Below are positions 34,463 to 50,699 of a stretch of 64,000 nucleotides of DNA, one piece after another. The notes under the pieces are model-generated. The model saw nothing but the letters and a program-made list of their open reading frames with translations. It had not been told where the DNA came from and made no database searches. Origin of the DNA: Nocardioides jiangxiensis (lineage in GTDB: Bacteria > Actinomycetota > Actinomycetes > Propionibacteriales > Nocardioidaceae); contig NZ_JAUQTA010000001.1 of NCBI RefSeq assembly GCF_030580915.1, forward strand, positions 2,170,001 through 2,234,000, read 5' to 3'. Both the position numbers and the translations under genes were made by a program. Each line of letters starts with the position of its first letter. Within the stretch, counting starts at the first letter, position 1.

Positions 34463-34786
34463 ATGGGCAACGACAAGCAGATTCCTGACGACGACACCCA
34501 GATGGCGATCGAGTCGAGCGGCGAGGACGCCGTCGGCACGGCGGAGGACCCCGCCAAGCGCCCCGAACCCGTCCCGGACGAGGACCGCCCGGTCGACCCC
34601 GCCGACGACGGCTCCGGCACCGCTCCCGACGCGGACCGGCCGGTCCCCGAGCCGGTGTCGGACGGCGACGCGGTCGCCGGCAACCCGGACTCCGCCAGCC
34701 CCGCCGAACCCGACCTGCCGGCCGACGTCGGGCCGGACGCCGTCCCGCCGGCGAACGCCGAGAGCAACGAGTACGACAAGGAGTGA
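34463..34786 (+). CDS. Acidic disordered hypothetical protein
   Basis: 107 aa from ATG 34463, 6 nt after TACCGG. Composition is dominated by Asp, Glu, Pro and Ala with repeats of the form P-D-A-D-R-P-V-P-E-P-V (DEDRPVDPAD, DADRPVPEPVSDGD). No hydrophobic core, signal or Cys, so it is very likely unfolded. The clean promoter and codon pattern favour a real gene, but there is no functional clue. Confidence 0.6.
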   Translation: MGNDKQIPDDDTQMAIESSGEDAVGTAEDPAKRPEPVPDEDRPVDPADDGSGTAPDADRPVPEPVSDGDAVAGNPDSASPAEPDLPADVGPDAVPPANAESNEYDKE

Positions 34787-34883
34787 GGCGTGCGCCACCT
34801 GTGCGCGCCACGCCGTACGGGTGCCCGGATCGCTTCCCCCGCCTGCCTAGCCTCAGGGGAGACGACGACCCCAGGAGAGGGAC

Positions 34884-35408
34884 ATGGCACTCGGGACCAT
34901 CATCAACAGCACGCGGCGCAACCTCGCGCTGCTCGGAGTACGCGTCCTGCTCGGCGCGGTGCTCGTCGCGCACGGCTGGCAGAAGCTCCACGACTGGGGC
35001 ATCGCCGGCACGCGCTCCAGCTTCGCCGACATGGGCATCCCGAACGCCGGCCCCGCGGCGACGTTCGCGGTCGTCGCCGAGCTGGGCGGCGGTGCGCTGA
35101 TCCTGCTCGGCCTCTGCACGCCGCTCGCCGCCCTCCTGGTCGCGGCCGACATGGCCGGTGCGTTCTGGTTCGTGCACCGCGGCACCGAGGTCTTCGTCGG
35201 AGACGGCGGCTGGGAGCTGGTGGCCGGCCTCGGAGCCGCTGCGCTCGCGCTGTTCGCCGTCGGCGCCGGCGCGCTCAGCGTCGACGCACTCCTCCTCGGC
35301 TGGTGGCGTCGCCGGCGCGCCCGCAAGGCGCGCCTGAAGCCGGCGAAGCCTGCGCCGGCGCCCACCCACAACGTGCTGGGCGAGGAGCTCGCTGCGTCCG
35401 ACGCCTGA
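34884..35408 (+). CDS. DoxX family membrane protein
   Basis: 174 aa from ATG 34884 with GGAGAGGGAC before it and a TAGCCT box at 34847-34852. DoxX layout: LLGVRVLLGAVLVAHGWQKLHDWG near the N-terminus, four helices (about 16-35, 60-80, 85-105 and 118-140), VAELGGGALILLGLCTPLAAL. The C-terminal tail (about 145-174) is Arg/Lys/Ala/Pro-rich and cytosolic. Members have been tied to thiol redox control and terminal oxidases, but the role is not settled. Confidence 0.9.
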   Translation: MALGTIINSTRRNLALLGVRVLLGAVLVAHGWQKLHDWGIAGTRSSFADMGIPNAGPAATFAVVAELGGGALILLGLCTPLAALLVAADMAGAFWFVHRGTEVFVGDGGWELVAGLGAAALALFAVGAGALSVDALLLGWWRRRRARKARLKPAKPAPAPTHNVLGEELAASDA

Positions 35409-35423
35409 CGTCGGGCCGGAGGC

Positions 35424-37238
35424 TCAGGACCAGGCGTAGTACCGCGCGGTCACCGTGAAGCTCTTCACGTCGTAGTGGTTGAAGTTCGCCGTGCCGAGGG
35501 ACCAGAGCACCACGCGGTTGGCGAGGAGCAGGGGCGTCGTGCTCACCGACGTGCCGGTGTGCGTGCCGAGGGTGCTGCCGAGGGTGCGGGTGCTGACGAC
35601 GTCGCCGTCGCTTGCGCGGTGGTACGACAAGGCTGCCTGGCTGCCGCCGTAGCCCCGCGAGGCTCCGCCGTAGGTGTCCACGCGGAACGAGCCGTACCGC
35701 ACGGCCTGGGGGAGCTGGATGCCGTTGACGGTCAGGACGACGCTGTCGTCTCCGCGCGTGGACCTGCAGCGGGTGTTGGCGTAGTAGCCGCGGGAGCCCG
35801 ACCACCCGCGCGAGGCAGGCGACTTCAGGTTGGAGCACCGGCCGACGAAGCCGTCGACCTTGCTGCCGCCGGCGGTCACGGTGCGGCTGAAGGTCTTCAG
35901 CACCCCGCTCGTGTGGGCCACCGCGACCGTGCGATGGAGGTCTGAACGGTTGCCCAGCGGGTCGACCGCGCTGACGGTGTAGGTGCCGTCAGGGACCACG
36001 TCGCCCGCCTCGTCGCGGCCGTCCCACACGGCGTGCTCGTCGAGCCACGAGTCGACCTCGGGCTCGAGCACGCGCACCTGGGCGCCGGAGGCGTTGTCGA
36101 TCACGATCTTGTCGGCGTAGTCGAGCTGGGTGTCGTCGTGGACCTTGATCGTCGTGGTCCGGTACGACGCGAGGGCGTCGATCGCGGTCGGGTGGATCCC
36201 CGTGCGGGTCACCGTGAGGCCCTCGATGGCGGGGCCCTGCCGGTCGACGAGCAGCGACCCGGAGAAGGCGGTCGTGGAGGGACCGAAGTCGGGGTCGTCG
36301 ATCGCGATGGTGCCCTCGACGGTCAGGTCGCCGTCGGGCAGCCCGGAGCCCGGCACGTCGATCGGGGCGCTGCCGTCGTCGGCGAGGGGCCCGGACGCCG
36401 AGCCCGCCGAGCCGCTGACCTCCGTGCCGTCCGCACTGACGTGCCAGGTCGCCTGAAAGGTGCCGTGGTGGCTCGTCGGCAGCGTGGCATGGCTGGTCCC
36501 GACCGTGCTGGTGATGGCCGGCGCGGAGAGGTAGTACGGCTGGCTGCTGCGGGCGACGGTCATCTGGGGGCTGCTGAGGTCGTGGTAGTAGACGCAGTCG
36601 TAGCCGTTGAACTCGCTGCAGCGGTACGCGGTCAGGGTGCCGACGCCGTCGGCGAGCGCGAGCTGGGTGGACCCGGTGTGCGCGACCGGCACGGTGACCA
36701 GGGCGTTGTCGCCGTTCTCGTTCTGGTAGCTCCAGACCACGCGCAGCGAGCCACCGCCGGCGTCGTCCATCGTGACGCTGGCCTGCTGGTCGCTGCCGTC
36801 GGGGTTGTGGCCGATGGTGGCGTCCGTCGGCCAGGTGACCGTGGGGATGACATCGGTCGCTGTCAGCGTGTCCGAGAGCGTCTGTGTGCTGTAGCTGTCG
36901 CAGCTGGCGCCCTTCGGCGGTGCGGTCGAGCAGACCACGGCGCCGACCTCGCCCTCGCTGAAGCCCCACGTGGGCAGGTCGAACGTGGCCGCGTGGGTCG
37001 ACGGGTCGAGCGGGATCCACCAGTCGCCGGTCTGGCCGGTGTTGACGTGGCAGTGGCCCCAGCAGACCCACGCCGACTGGGCGTCGGCGCCACCCGTCAC
37101 GGTGCCGGTGACGTGGCCCGCGACGCTCGTGTCGAGGTCGGTGAGCGTGGGCGCGGCCGGTGCGGCGTACGCCGGCGTGCCGGCGAGGACGGTGACGGAG
37201 CCCGCGATGAGCGCGGCGGCGAGCAGGTGGCGACGCAT
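35424..37238 (-). CDS. Large secreted beta-rich protein of unknown function
   Basis: 604 aa from ATG 37238 with GGGGGAACC just before it. Clear signal peptide with cleavage near AYAAPA (about residue 26). The mature part is Thr/Ser/Gly/Asp-rich and beta-stranded, with several probable Ig-like segments. One, at about 395-455, is FlgD-like (WDGRDEAGDVVPDGTYTVSAVDPLGN). Cys pairs occur at about 58-62, 103-109, 206-214 and 470-495, suggesting extracellular disulfides. The C-terminal 140 residues (SRGYYANTRCRSTRGDDSVV onward) may form a lectin or adhesion domain. No catalytic motif seen. Confidence 0.85.
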   Translation of the reverse strand: MRRHLLAAALIAGSVTVLAGTPAYAAPAAPTLTDLDTSVAGHVTGTVTGGADAQSAWVCWGHCHVNTGQTGDWWIPLDPSTHAATFDLPTWGFSEGEVGAVVCSTAPPKGASCDSYSTQTLSDTLTATDVIPTVTWPTDATIGHNPDGSDQQASVTMDDAGGGSLRVVWSYQNENGDNALVTVPVAHTGSTQLALADGVGTLTAYRCSEFNGYDCVYYHDLSSPQMTVARSSQPYYLSAPAITSTVGTSHATLPTSHHGTFQATWHVSADGTEVSGSAGSASGPLADDGSAPIDVPGSGLPDGDLTVEGTIAIDDPDFGPSTTAFSGSLLVDRQGPAIEGLTVTRTGIHPTAIDALASYRTTTIKVHDDTQLDYADKIVIDNASGAQVRVLEPEVDSWLDEHAVWDGRDEAGDVVPDGTYTVSAVDPLGNRSDLHRTVAVAHTSGVLKTFSRTVTAGGSKVDGFVGRCSNLKSPASRGWSGSRGYYANTRCRSTRGDDSVVLTVNGIQLPQAVRYGSFRVDTYGGASRGYGGSQAALSYHRASDGDVVSTRTLGSTLGTHTGTSVSTTPLLLANRVVLWSLGTANFNHYDVKSFTVTARYYAWS

Positions 37239-37374
37239 GTGGTTCCCCCGAGGTGGTGCGGGCGCCGGCGCGGCGCCTCCGCCGCAGGTTACGTCGGGGC
37301 GGCGGGAAATGCCGCACTCGTCCGGTAACGGAACGATGACTGTTTGCGCGACATCCCTGCTCCCGGAGGACGCG

Positions 37375-37406
37375 GAAGGCCCCCGGTCGGGGGACCGGGG
37401 GCCTTC
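37375..37406. terminator. 13-bp perfect hairpin terminator
   Basis: GAAGGCCCCCGGT (37375-37387) and ACCGGGGGCCTTC (37394-37406) pair perfectly around a 6-nt loop. It lies 18 bp past the stop of the class I fumarase gene on the minus strand and ahead of the promoter of the secreted-protein gene. No U-tract, but stem stability is high. Confidence 0.8.
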
Positions 37407-37424
37407 GTCAACGTGGATCGTGGG

Positions 37425-39113
<1,689 letters not shown>

Positions 39114-39205
39114 GAGCGGCAAATGTACGCCGCTCCTCCGGCCGTGCGTGCGTGAGTCCGTTGCCGCCGCCGGAATCGTGGCGCCCGCCTCGGCGTTCGG
39201 CCTGC

Positions 39206-40279
39206 GTGCACACGTACGACGCCGTGGTGATCGGAGCAGGACAGGCGGGACTGTCGGCGGCGTACCACCTCAAGCGGCTCGGCGTCGACCACGTCGTCCT
39301 CGACGCCGACGAGCGTGCCGGCGGGGCCTGGCAGCACCGCTGGGACTCGCTGACGATGAACGACGTCCACCGCGTCGCCGACCTGCCCGACGCGGCCGCG
39401 CCCGGTGGCTCGACCGACCGTGCGAACGTCGTGGTGCCGGCCTGGTTCGCCCGCTACGAGGAGCTCCACGAGCTCCCGGTGGTCCGCCCGGTCTCCGTGG
39501 ACCGCGTGACCGGCGAGGGCGACCTGCTCGTCGTCCACTCCGGTCCGCGCACCTGGCGGACCCGGACGCTCGTCAACGCGACCGGCACGTGGCGGCGGCC
39601 GTTCGTGCCGTACTACCCGGGCGCTGAGACCTTCCGCGGCGAGCAGCTGCACACGGCCGACTACCCGGGGCGCGACCACTTCCGGGGCAAGCGGGTGCTG
39701 GTGGTGGGAGGCGGTGCGTCGGCGGTGCAGTTCCTCGGCGAGCTCGCACCGGTCACCGACACCGTGTGGGTCACGCGGCGCGAGCCGGTCTGGCGCGACG
39801 GGTTCGACGCGTCGGTCGGACGCGACGCGGTCGCGATGGTCCAGCAGCGGGTCGCCCGTGGACTGCCGCCGGCCTCCGTCGTCAGCGTGACGGGGCTCGC
39901 GCTGCGTCCGCAGGAGCGGGAGGCAGAGCGACTGGGTGCCTACGCGGCGCGCAGGCCGATGTTCGCCCGGATCGAGCCCGACGGGGTGCGGTGGGCCGAC
40001 GGGTCCTTCGAGCCCGTCGACGCGATCCTCTGGGCGACCGGGTTCCGTCCGGCGGTCGACCACCTCGCGCCGCTGCACCTGCGTGGTCCCGAGGGTGGCA
40101 TCCGCCTGCTCACGACGGGGCAGGACGTGCAGACGGCGGTGACCGCCGCACGGGACCCGCGCGTGCAGCTCGTCGGCTACGGGCCGTCGGCGAGCACGAT
40201 CGGCGCGACGCGCGCGGGGCGTGCCGCCGCTCAGGCGGTCCGCCGGTTCCGCGACGCGGACGACGAGCGGACGGCCTGA
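39206..40279 (+). CDS. FAD-dependent NAD(P)H oxidoreductase (flavin monooxygenase-like)
   Basis: 357 aa from GTG 39206, set by the FAD fingerprint starting right after ([19 protein letters not shown], GxGxxG). NADP-binding loop [19 protein letters not shown] at about 165-185 and the ATGFRP motif near 285. It belongs to the CzcO/flavin-containing monooxygenase group, which hydroxylates small molecules or works in ion-linked oxidation. An in-frame GTG at 39152 would add 18 Pro/Arg-rich residues. Divergent from the class I fumarase, with 92 bp between. Confidence 0.9.
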   Translation: MHTYDAVVIGAGQAGLSAAYHLKRLGVDHVVLDADERAGGAWQHRWDSLTMNDVHRVADLPDAAAPGGSTDRANVVVPAWFARYEELHELPVVRPVSVDRVTGEGDLLVVHSGPRTWRTRTLVNATGTWRRPFVPYYPGAETFRGEQLHTADYPGRDHFRGKRVLVVGGGASAVQFLGELAPVTDTVWVTRREPVWRDGFDASVGRDAVAMVQQRVARGLPPASVVSVTGLALRPQEREAERLGAYAARRPMFARIEPDGVRWADGSFEPVDAILWATGFRPAVDHLAPLHLRGPEGGIRLLTTGQDVQTAVTAARDPRVQLVGYGPSASTIGATRAGRAAAQAVRRFRDADDERTA

Positions 40280-40282
40280 GCC

Positions 40283-40657
40283 TCATTCCTGCGGGCCGTC
40301 GGACTCCTGCTGCTCCTGCTCGCGCTTCTTCTGCTCCGCGTAGCGTCGCCGCTGCTCCTCGGCGCGCTCGCGCACCTGGCGCAGGAACGCCTCGTCGTCA
40401 TCGGGGTTGGCCGCCATGGCACGGCCGGGCCGGTCGTACTCCGGGAAGCCCGGCGGCGCCCACGGACGCTGGGCCTCCGCCGTCGGTCGCCCCGCCACGA
40501 GCCAGGCGATGCCGCCGGCCAGGGGCACGACCAGGATGAGCAGGATCCACGCCCACTTCGGCAGGTTGCGCACGCGGTGCTCCGGCGCGGAGATCGCATC
40601 GACGAGGCAGAAGATCATCAGGATCAGCTCGACGAGGAAGGGGAGCGCGCGGATCAT
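40283..40657 (-). CDS. PLDc_N domain membrane protein
   Basis: 124 aa from ATG 40657. Two membrane helices with the PLDc_N (phospholipase D N-terminal) pattern: LVELILMIFCLVDAIS... then PKWAWILLILVVPLAGGIAWLVAGRP. The cytosolic tail is long, charged and partly coiled (VRERAEEQRRRYAEQKKREQEQQ). There is no nuclease domain, as in other short members. TAGCCT lies 6 nt before the start and overlaps the TAG stop of the upstream gene. Confidence 0.9.
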   Translation of the reverse strand: MIRALPFLVELILMIFCLVDAISAPEHRVRNLPKWAWILLILVVPLAGGIAWLVAGRPTAEAQRPWAPPGFPEYDRPGRAMAANPDDDEAFLRQVRERAEEQRRRYAEQKKREQEQQESDGPQE

Positions 40658-40669
40658 GCGGTCAGGCTA
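40658..40669 (-). promoter_or_regulatory. Leaderless -10 box overlapping upstream stop
   Basis: AGGCTA on the plus strand at 40664-40669 is TAGCCT toward the PLDc_N gene, 6 nt before its ATG. The complement of CTA at 40667-40669 is the TAG stop of the YdeI-type gene. Confidence 0.55.
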
Positions 40670-41323
40670 GGCCCGCGCGGCCGCCTCTGCGGCCCGTTCG
40701 ACCCACTTGGGCTGCTCGCCGTAGCGTTGCGAGGGGATCATCCGCCCCGCGGCGTGGTCCTCGAGCAGCTGCGCCATCCGGCGGTCGTTGGTGGCCTGCT
40801 GCTTGGCTCCGGTCACCCAGACGATGCAGATCTTGCGGTACGACGGGGTCGCGACCTCCCAGAACGCGGTCGCCTTCGCGTCGGCCGCCATCATCTCGGC
40901 GTACGCAGGCGGCAGGGCCACGTCGGCAGGGGCCTCGTGGGTGTAGCCCGAGGCCTCCTGCTTGCGGGCCTCGTAGACCGCGAGGCCGGAGGGCTGCATG
41001 CGCCCCTCCGCCTTCAGTCGCTCGACGGCCGCGATGTTGATCCGGCTCCAGCTGCTGCCGGGGCGGCGCGGCGTCCACCGCTGACGCACGGCGTCCTCGT
41101 CGATCCGCTCGACCCGGGAGTCGATCCAGCCCCAGCAGAGTGCCTCGACGACGGCGTCCTCCCAGGTCAGGCCGCGGTCCACCACGTGCTTCTTGCGCAG
41201 CCCCATCCAGAGGTCGGGCGCGGTGGCGTGGTTGGCCTCGAGCCATGCGGCGAACTCGGCCGGCCCGTCGAAGAAGAGGGCCGGACGCTCGGGGGTGCCC
41301 CCCGGCCTGCCAGGACTGCTCAC
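40667..41323 (-). CDS. YdeI/OmpD-associated family protein
   Basis: 218 aa from GTG 41323, 6 nt after TAGCCT. Family marks: FAAWLEANHATAPDLWMGLRKK, the conserved TWEDAVVEALCWGWIDSRVERID, RWTPRRPGSSWSRIN and the C-terminal SYRKICIVWVTGAKQQATNDRRMAQLLE. Cytosolic, role unknown; some members have been tied to envelope stress and polymyxin response. Together with the PLDc_N gene it forms a short minus-strand run. Confidence 0.9.
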   Translation of the reverse strand: MSSPGRPGGTPERPALFFDGPAEFAAWLEANHATAPDLWMGLRKKHVVDRGLTWEDAVVEALCWGWIDSRVERIDEDAVRQRWTPRRPGSSWSRINIAAVERLKAEGRMQPSGLAVYEARKQEASGYTHEAPADVALPPAYAEMMAADAKATAFWEVATPSYRKICIVWVTGAKQQATNDRRMAQLLEDHAAGRMIPSQRYGEQPKWVERAAEAAARA

Positions 41324-41362
41324 GCGAGCAGGCTACCGACGGCCGAGGGGCACCAGCGGGAG

Positions 41363-43426
41363 TCAGCTCCAGGTGTCGCTGGTCTGGTAGCCGGCACCGG
41401 TGCCGGTCGTGAACGTCCGGTCACCCCCGGACTCCCAGGTGACGACGCCCGAGGCGTTCTTCTTGATGTACTTGTAGGTGAACGTGGTCCCCTTGGGCAC
41501 GATCGCCGCCTTCGCCCAGACCGGGTAGGTCGCCGAGGAGAGCGGGATCGCGTTCTTCGGGTCCCAGGAGCCGAGCGCCGGGATCGACCCCACGACGTAC
41601 ACGTTGGTGCCGAGGTCGGTCGTGGCGTTGACCTTGAAGGTCACGTCGGTGGCGTCGGCGTTCGCGAGGTTCCAGCTGTGGTTCAACGTGAGAGCGGAGG
41701 TCGTGGTGGTCGCCGAGCGGTTCGCGATCGACTCCCAGGTGACTGCGCCGGAGCTGTCCTTCTTGATGAACTTGTACTCGAAGGTCGTTGCGGTCGGCAC
41801 CGTCACCTGGCCGGACCAGATCGGGTAGCCGCTGGCGGAGAGCGGGACGGCGGAGGCGGTGTTCCAGCTGCCGAGGGCCGGGATCGAGCCGACGACGTAC
41901 ACGTTGGTGCCGAGCGTGGTCGAGGCATCGACGTTGAAGGTGGCCGAGACCGTGGCCGGGTCGGTGGTGCCTCCACCGCCGGTGCCGCCGCACGAGGTCG
42001 TGCAGGTCGCGCCCAGTCGGAACGCCACCGCGCCCTTGGCCGGGATGGTGAGGGTCGCGCTGCCGCCGCTGACCGTCACGCTGGTGGCGCCCCCGTCGAC
42101 GGCGTTCTGGTAGGTGCCGTCGGCCATGCCCGTGGAGAAGGTGTACGTCGCCGCGCTGGTGCCGTTGTTGAGCGCGAAGAACCCCTTCCCCGAGCGGCCG
42201 AAGCCGATCACGTCCGAGGACTTGGTCTGCCAGTCGGTCACGTCCGCGGAACCGACCGCGTTGTGCCAGCCGACCATGCCGACGACGGCGGCGTTGCGGT
42301 CCAGGCAGTACCACTGGCTGCTCGAGCAGTCCGTGGCGGTGACGTAACCCCCCGAGTTGGGCGGGGCGTCGTCGGTGCCGTTCCAGGTGAAGCTCGCGTA
42401 GACCGTGGGGGTCGCGTTCTTGTGGGCGAGCTGGAAGAGGTTGGCCAGCACGTAGGACGCGCCGTCCTTGTAGGACAGGTGGAGGCCGTTGCGCTCGGTG
42501 TCGTGGTTGGTCACGAAGTCGACCGCGTTCGCTGCGGGAAGGATCCCGCTGGTGCTCAGGGAGGAGAGATCGGAGACGCTGCCCTGGAAGGCGGACTTGA
42601 GCCGGCTGGCGTAGGTGAAGTCGAGCACGTCGCCGGTGCCGTAGTAGTCGCTGGGCTGCGGCGTGCTCCCGGGGTAGACCTCCTGGAAGACGTAGGGGGC
42701 CGCCCCGCTCGCCGTGGCGTTGAGCTTCGCCTCGATGGCGGCCATGTCGGCGGCCGCGATGTGCTTGACCGCATCGACCCGGAAGCCGTCCACACCGGTG
42801 CCGAGCAGCTTGTTCAGGTAGCCGGCGATCTTGGTGCGCACGCCGTCCTCGCTGGTCTTGAGGTCGGCCAGGCCCAGGAGCTCGCAGTTCTGGACCTCGG
42901 AGAGGTTGTTCCAGTCGTCGATGATGCCGTCGGCGTCGTTGCAGTACCCGTCGCCCGGGTGGTGGTAGTCGGCGTAGTCGTAGTCGGGGGTGTCGTACTT
43001 CGTCGTCAGGGTCGTGCCGGCATACCCCGAGCCGGTGGCGGCGGCGGTGTGGTTGATCACCGCGTCGACGTAGACCTTCACGCCCGCGGCGTGACAGGTC
43101 GACACCATCGCGGAGAACTGCGCCGCCGTGCCGAAGCGACTGTCGAGCTTGTACGAGTACGGCTGGTAGACGTCCCACCACGCGAGGGTGGATGTCTTGA
43201 GGGACTCGGCCGGGGGAGCGACCTGGACCGCGCCGTAGCCGGCCGGGCCGAGGTGGTCGGTGCACTCCTGGGCCACCGAGGGCCAGCTCCATTCCCAGAG
43301 GTTGGCGATCACGTCGCTGCTGGTGGTGGCGTCGGCCTGGGCCGCCGGGAGCGGCGTGACCGGTCCTGCCACGGTGAGGGCCGCGCCGGCGAGACCGGCG
43401 GCGGCCAGGGCGAGGAAACGACTCAT
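41363..43426 (-). CDS. Secreted alpha-amylase, GH13, with two CBM20 modules
   Basis: 687 aa from ATG 43426. Signal peptide cut near ADA (about residue 32). The GH13 barrel (about 35-385, GH13_32-like) has YVDAVINHT, nucleophile Asp in GFRVDAVKH (about 217), acid Glu in FQEVYPG (about 248) and NHD at about 307. A C-terminal beta domain (about 390-470) and two CBM20 starch-binding modules (about 490-575 and 592-680) follow, joined by a Gly/Thr linker. The modules share the block LGTNVYVVGSIPALGSW exactly. Hydrolyses internal alpha-1,4 bonds of starch outside the cell. Divergent from the amylopullulanase gene; CRP-like and LacI-like sites lie between. Confidence 0.95.
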   Translation of the reverse strand: MSRFLALAAAGLAGAALTVAGPVTPLPAAQADATTSSDVIANLWEWSWPSVAQECTDHLGPAGYGAVQVAPPAESLKTSTLAWWDVYQPYSYKLDSRFGTAAQFSAMVSTCHAAGVKVYVDAVINHTAAATGSGYAGTTLTTKYDTPDYDYADYHHPGDGYCNDADGIIDDWNNLSEVQNCELLGLADLKTSEDGVRTKIAGYLNKLLGTGVDGFRVDAVKHIAAADMAAIEAKLNATASGAAPYVFQEVYPGSTPQPSDYYGTGDVLDFTYASRLKSAFQGSVSDLSSLSTSGILPAANAVDFVTNHDTERNGLHLSYKDGASYVLANLFQLAHKNATPTVYASFTWNGTDDAPPNSGGYVTATDCSSSQWYCLDRNAAVVGMVGWHNAVGSADVTDWQTKSSDVIGFGRSGKGFFALNNGTSAATYTFSTGMADGTYQNAVDGGATSVTVSGGSATLTIPAKGAVAFRLGATCTTSCGGTGGGGTTDPATVSATFNVDASTTLGTNVYVVGSIPALGSWNTASAVPLSASGYPIWSGQVTVPTATTFEYKFIKKDSSGAVTWESIANRSATTTTSALTLNHSWNLANADATDVTFKVNATTDLGTNVYVVGSIPALGSWDPKNAIPLSSATYPVWAKAAIVPKGTTFTYKYIKKNASGVVTWESGGDRTFTTGTGAGYQTSDTWS

Positions 43427-43465
43427 TGCAGTGAGACTCCGTCCTGAAGGGCGTGTGGGCTCCGT

Positions 43466-43481
43466 TGTGACGGACGCCACA
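43466..43481. promoter_or_regulatory. CRP-like palindrome before alpha-amylase gene
   Basis: TGTGA-CGGACG-CCACA fits the CRP consensus TGTGA-N6-TCACA at 9 of 10 fixed bases. It lies 40-55 bp before the amylase start. A sister site with the same first 8 bases (TGTGACGG) is at 56913. Confidence 0.5.
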
Positions 43482-43529
43482 CCTGTCCTGGCGACCTTGG
43501 CCTGTCGTTCCCGCCGGGGTCAACAGTTT

Positions 43530-43578
43530 CTGCAAGAAATCGTGCAATGTTGCGGATTGCTTGCAGGCCGGGTTGCAG
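43530..43578. promoter_or_regulatory. LacI/MalR-type operator cluster
   Basis: CTGCAAG at 43530-43536, TGCAA at 43543-43547, the inverted CTTGCAG at 43560-43566 and TTGCAG at 43573-43578. The same CTGCAA/TTGCAG half-sites occur before the maltose-binding protein and LacI genes at 56936-56981, and maltose regulators in Streptomyces use CTTGCAG-type half-sites. It lies 18-66 bp before the amylopullulanase start, over the expected -35 region. Confidence 0.55.
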
Positions 43579-43596
43579 AGACGTTACGGTCACGCG

Positions 43597-49004
<5,408 letters not shown>

Positions 49005-49008
<4 letters not shown>

Positions 49009-50699
49009 CCGACCTCCAGACCCTTCCCGGCGCGCAGGACGACCTCGCCGCAGGCCCGACTGCGCGGCCGGACGCCGAGTGGTGGCGCCACGGCGTCATC
49101 TACCAGGTCTACCCGCGCAGCTTCGCCGACGCGGACGGTGACGGCATCGGCGACCTCCCGGGCATCCGGGCCCGCCTGCCGTACCTGCGCGACCTCGGGG
49201 TGGACGCGGTCTGGCTCTCGCCGTTCTACGCCTCCCCCCAGGCCGACGCGGGGTACGACGTGTCCGACTATCGCCGCGTCGACCCGATGTTCGGCGACCT
49301 CTCCGACGCCGCCGGACTCGTCGAGGACGCCCACGAGCTCGGCCTGCGCGTGATCGTCGACCTCGTCCCCAACCACTGCTCGGACCAGCACGAGTGGTTC
49401 CAGCGTGCGCTGCGGGACGGGCCCGGTTGCACCGCACGGCAGCGCTTCCACTTCCGACCGGGGCGCGGTGCACACGGCGAGCTCCCGCCGAACGACTGGG
49501 AGTCGATCTTCGGCGGCCCCGCGTGGACGCGCGTCGACGACGGGGAGTGGTACCTCCACCTGTTCGCCCCCGAGCAGCCCGACTTCAACTGGGAGCACCG
49601 GGCCGTCCGTGACGAGTTCCGGTCCATCCTGCGGTTCTGGCTCGACCTCGGCGTCGACGGGTTCCGCGTGGACGTGGCGCACGGCCTGGTCAAGGCCGCC
49701 GGGCTGCCCGACATCGGCAGCTCGGACCAGCTGGCACTGCTCGGCAGCGCTCCGATGCCCTTCTTCGACCAGGACGGGGTGCACGAGATCTACCGCGACT
49801 GGCGGCGGGTGCTGGGGGAGTACGCAGGCGACCGGATCCTCGTCGCCGAAGCATGGACGCCGACGCTGGAGCGGGCCGCCCAGTACGTGCGCGCCGACGA
49901 GATGCACCAGGCGTTCAACTTCTCCTACCTGTGCACGGACTGGGACGCGACGGCACTGCGCGAGATCGTCGACCTCACGCTGTCCGCGATGGGCGAGGTC
50001 GGCGCACCGCCGACGTGGGTGCTCTCCAACCACGACGTCACCCGCCACGCCACCAGGTTCGCCAACCCGCCCGGTGCGGGGATCCAGATGACCACGCCTG
50101 GCGACCGCGAGGTCGGCCTGCGCCGTGCGCGTGCCGCCAGCCTGCTGATGTTCGCCCTCCCCGGCTCGGCCTACGTCTACCAGGGTGAGGAGCTCGGCCT
50201 TCCCGATGTCACCGACCTGCCCGACGAGGTCCGCGCCGACCCGTCGTTCCACCGGGACAACGGACAGGACGGCTTCCGTGACGGCTGTCGGGTGCCGATC
50301 CCGTGGAGCGGCACGGAGGCCCCGTACGGCTTCGGCCCGACTGTGGGCGGCCCGAGCTGGCTTCCCCAGCCGGCGACCTGGGCGGCCCTCAGCGTCGAGG
50401 CGCAGACCGGCGTCGACGGCTCGACGCTCGAGCTCTACCGCGCTGCGATCGCGATCCGGAAGCAGCAGCCGGCGCTCGGGGCGGGTGACGGGGTGGAGTG
50501 GATCCACGCGCCCGAGGGCGTCCTCGCCTTCCGCCGTGCGGCGCGCGTGGGGGACCCGGTGGTGGTCATCTCCAACACGACGGGGGATCATGTACGCATG
50601 CCCCTTCCCGGCCGCCTGCTCCTCGGCTCGTCCGACGTCGTCGTCGACGGCTCCGAGGTCGTGCTCGCTCCGGACAGCACGTCGTGGTGGAACTCGTAG
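49005..50699 (+). CDS. Intracellular alpha-glucosidase, GH13
   Basis: 564 aa, ATG 49005 (ATGA overlap). No signal peptide. Domains: GH13 barrel from WWRHGVIYQVYPRSF, with the QPDFNWEH block, D223 in GFRVDVAHG, E282 in VAEAWTP and D344 in SNHDVTRH, ending in a beta domain. Closest to GH13_30/23 alpha-glucosidases, which cut terminal glucose from imported maltodextrins. A Cys-containing loop (GPGCTARQRFHF) is variable. It is the second gene of the amylopullulanase operon; the LacI gene starts one base after its stop. Confidence 0.92.
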
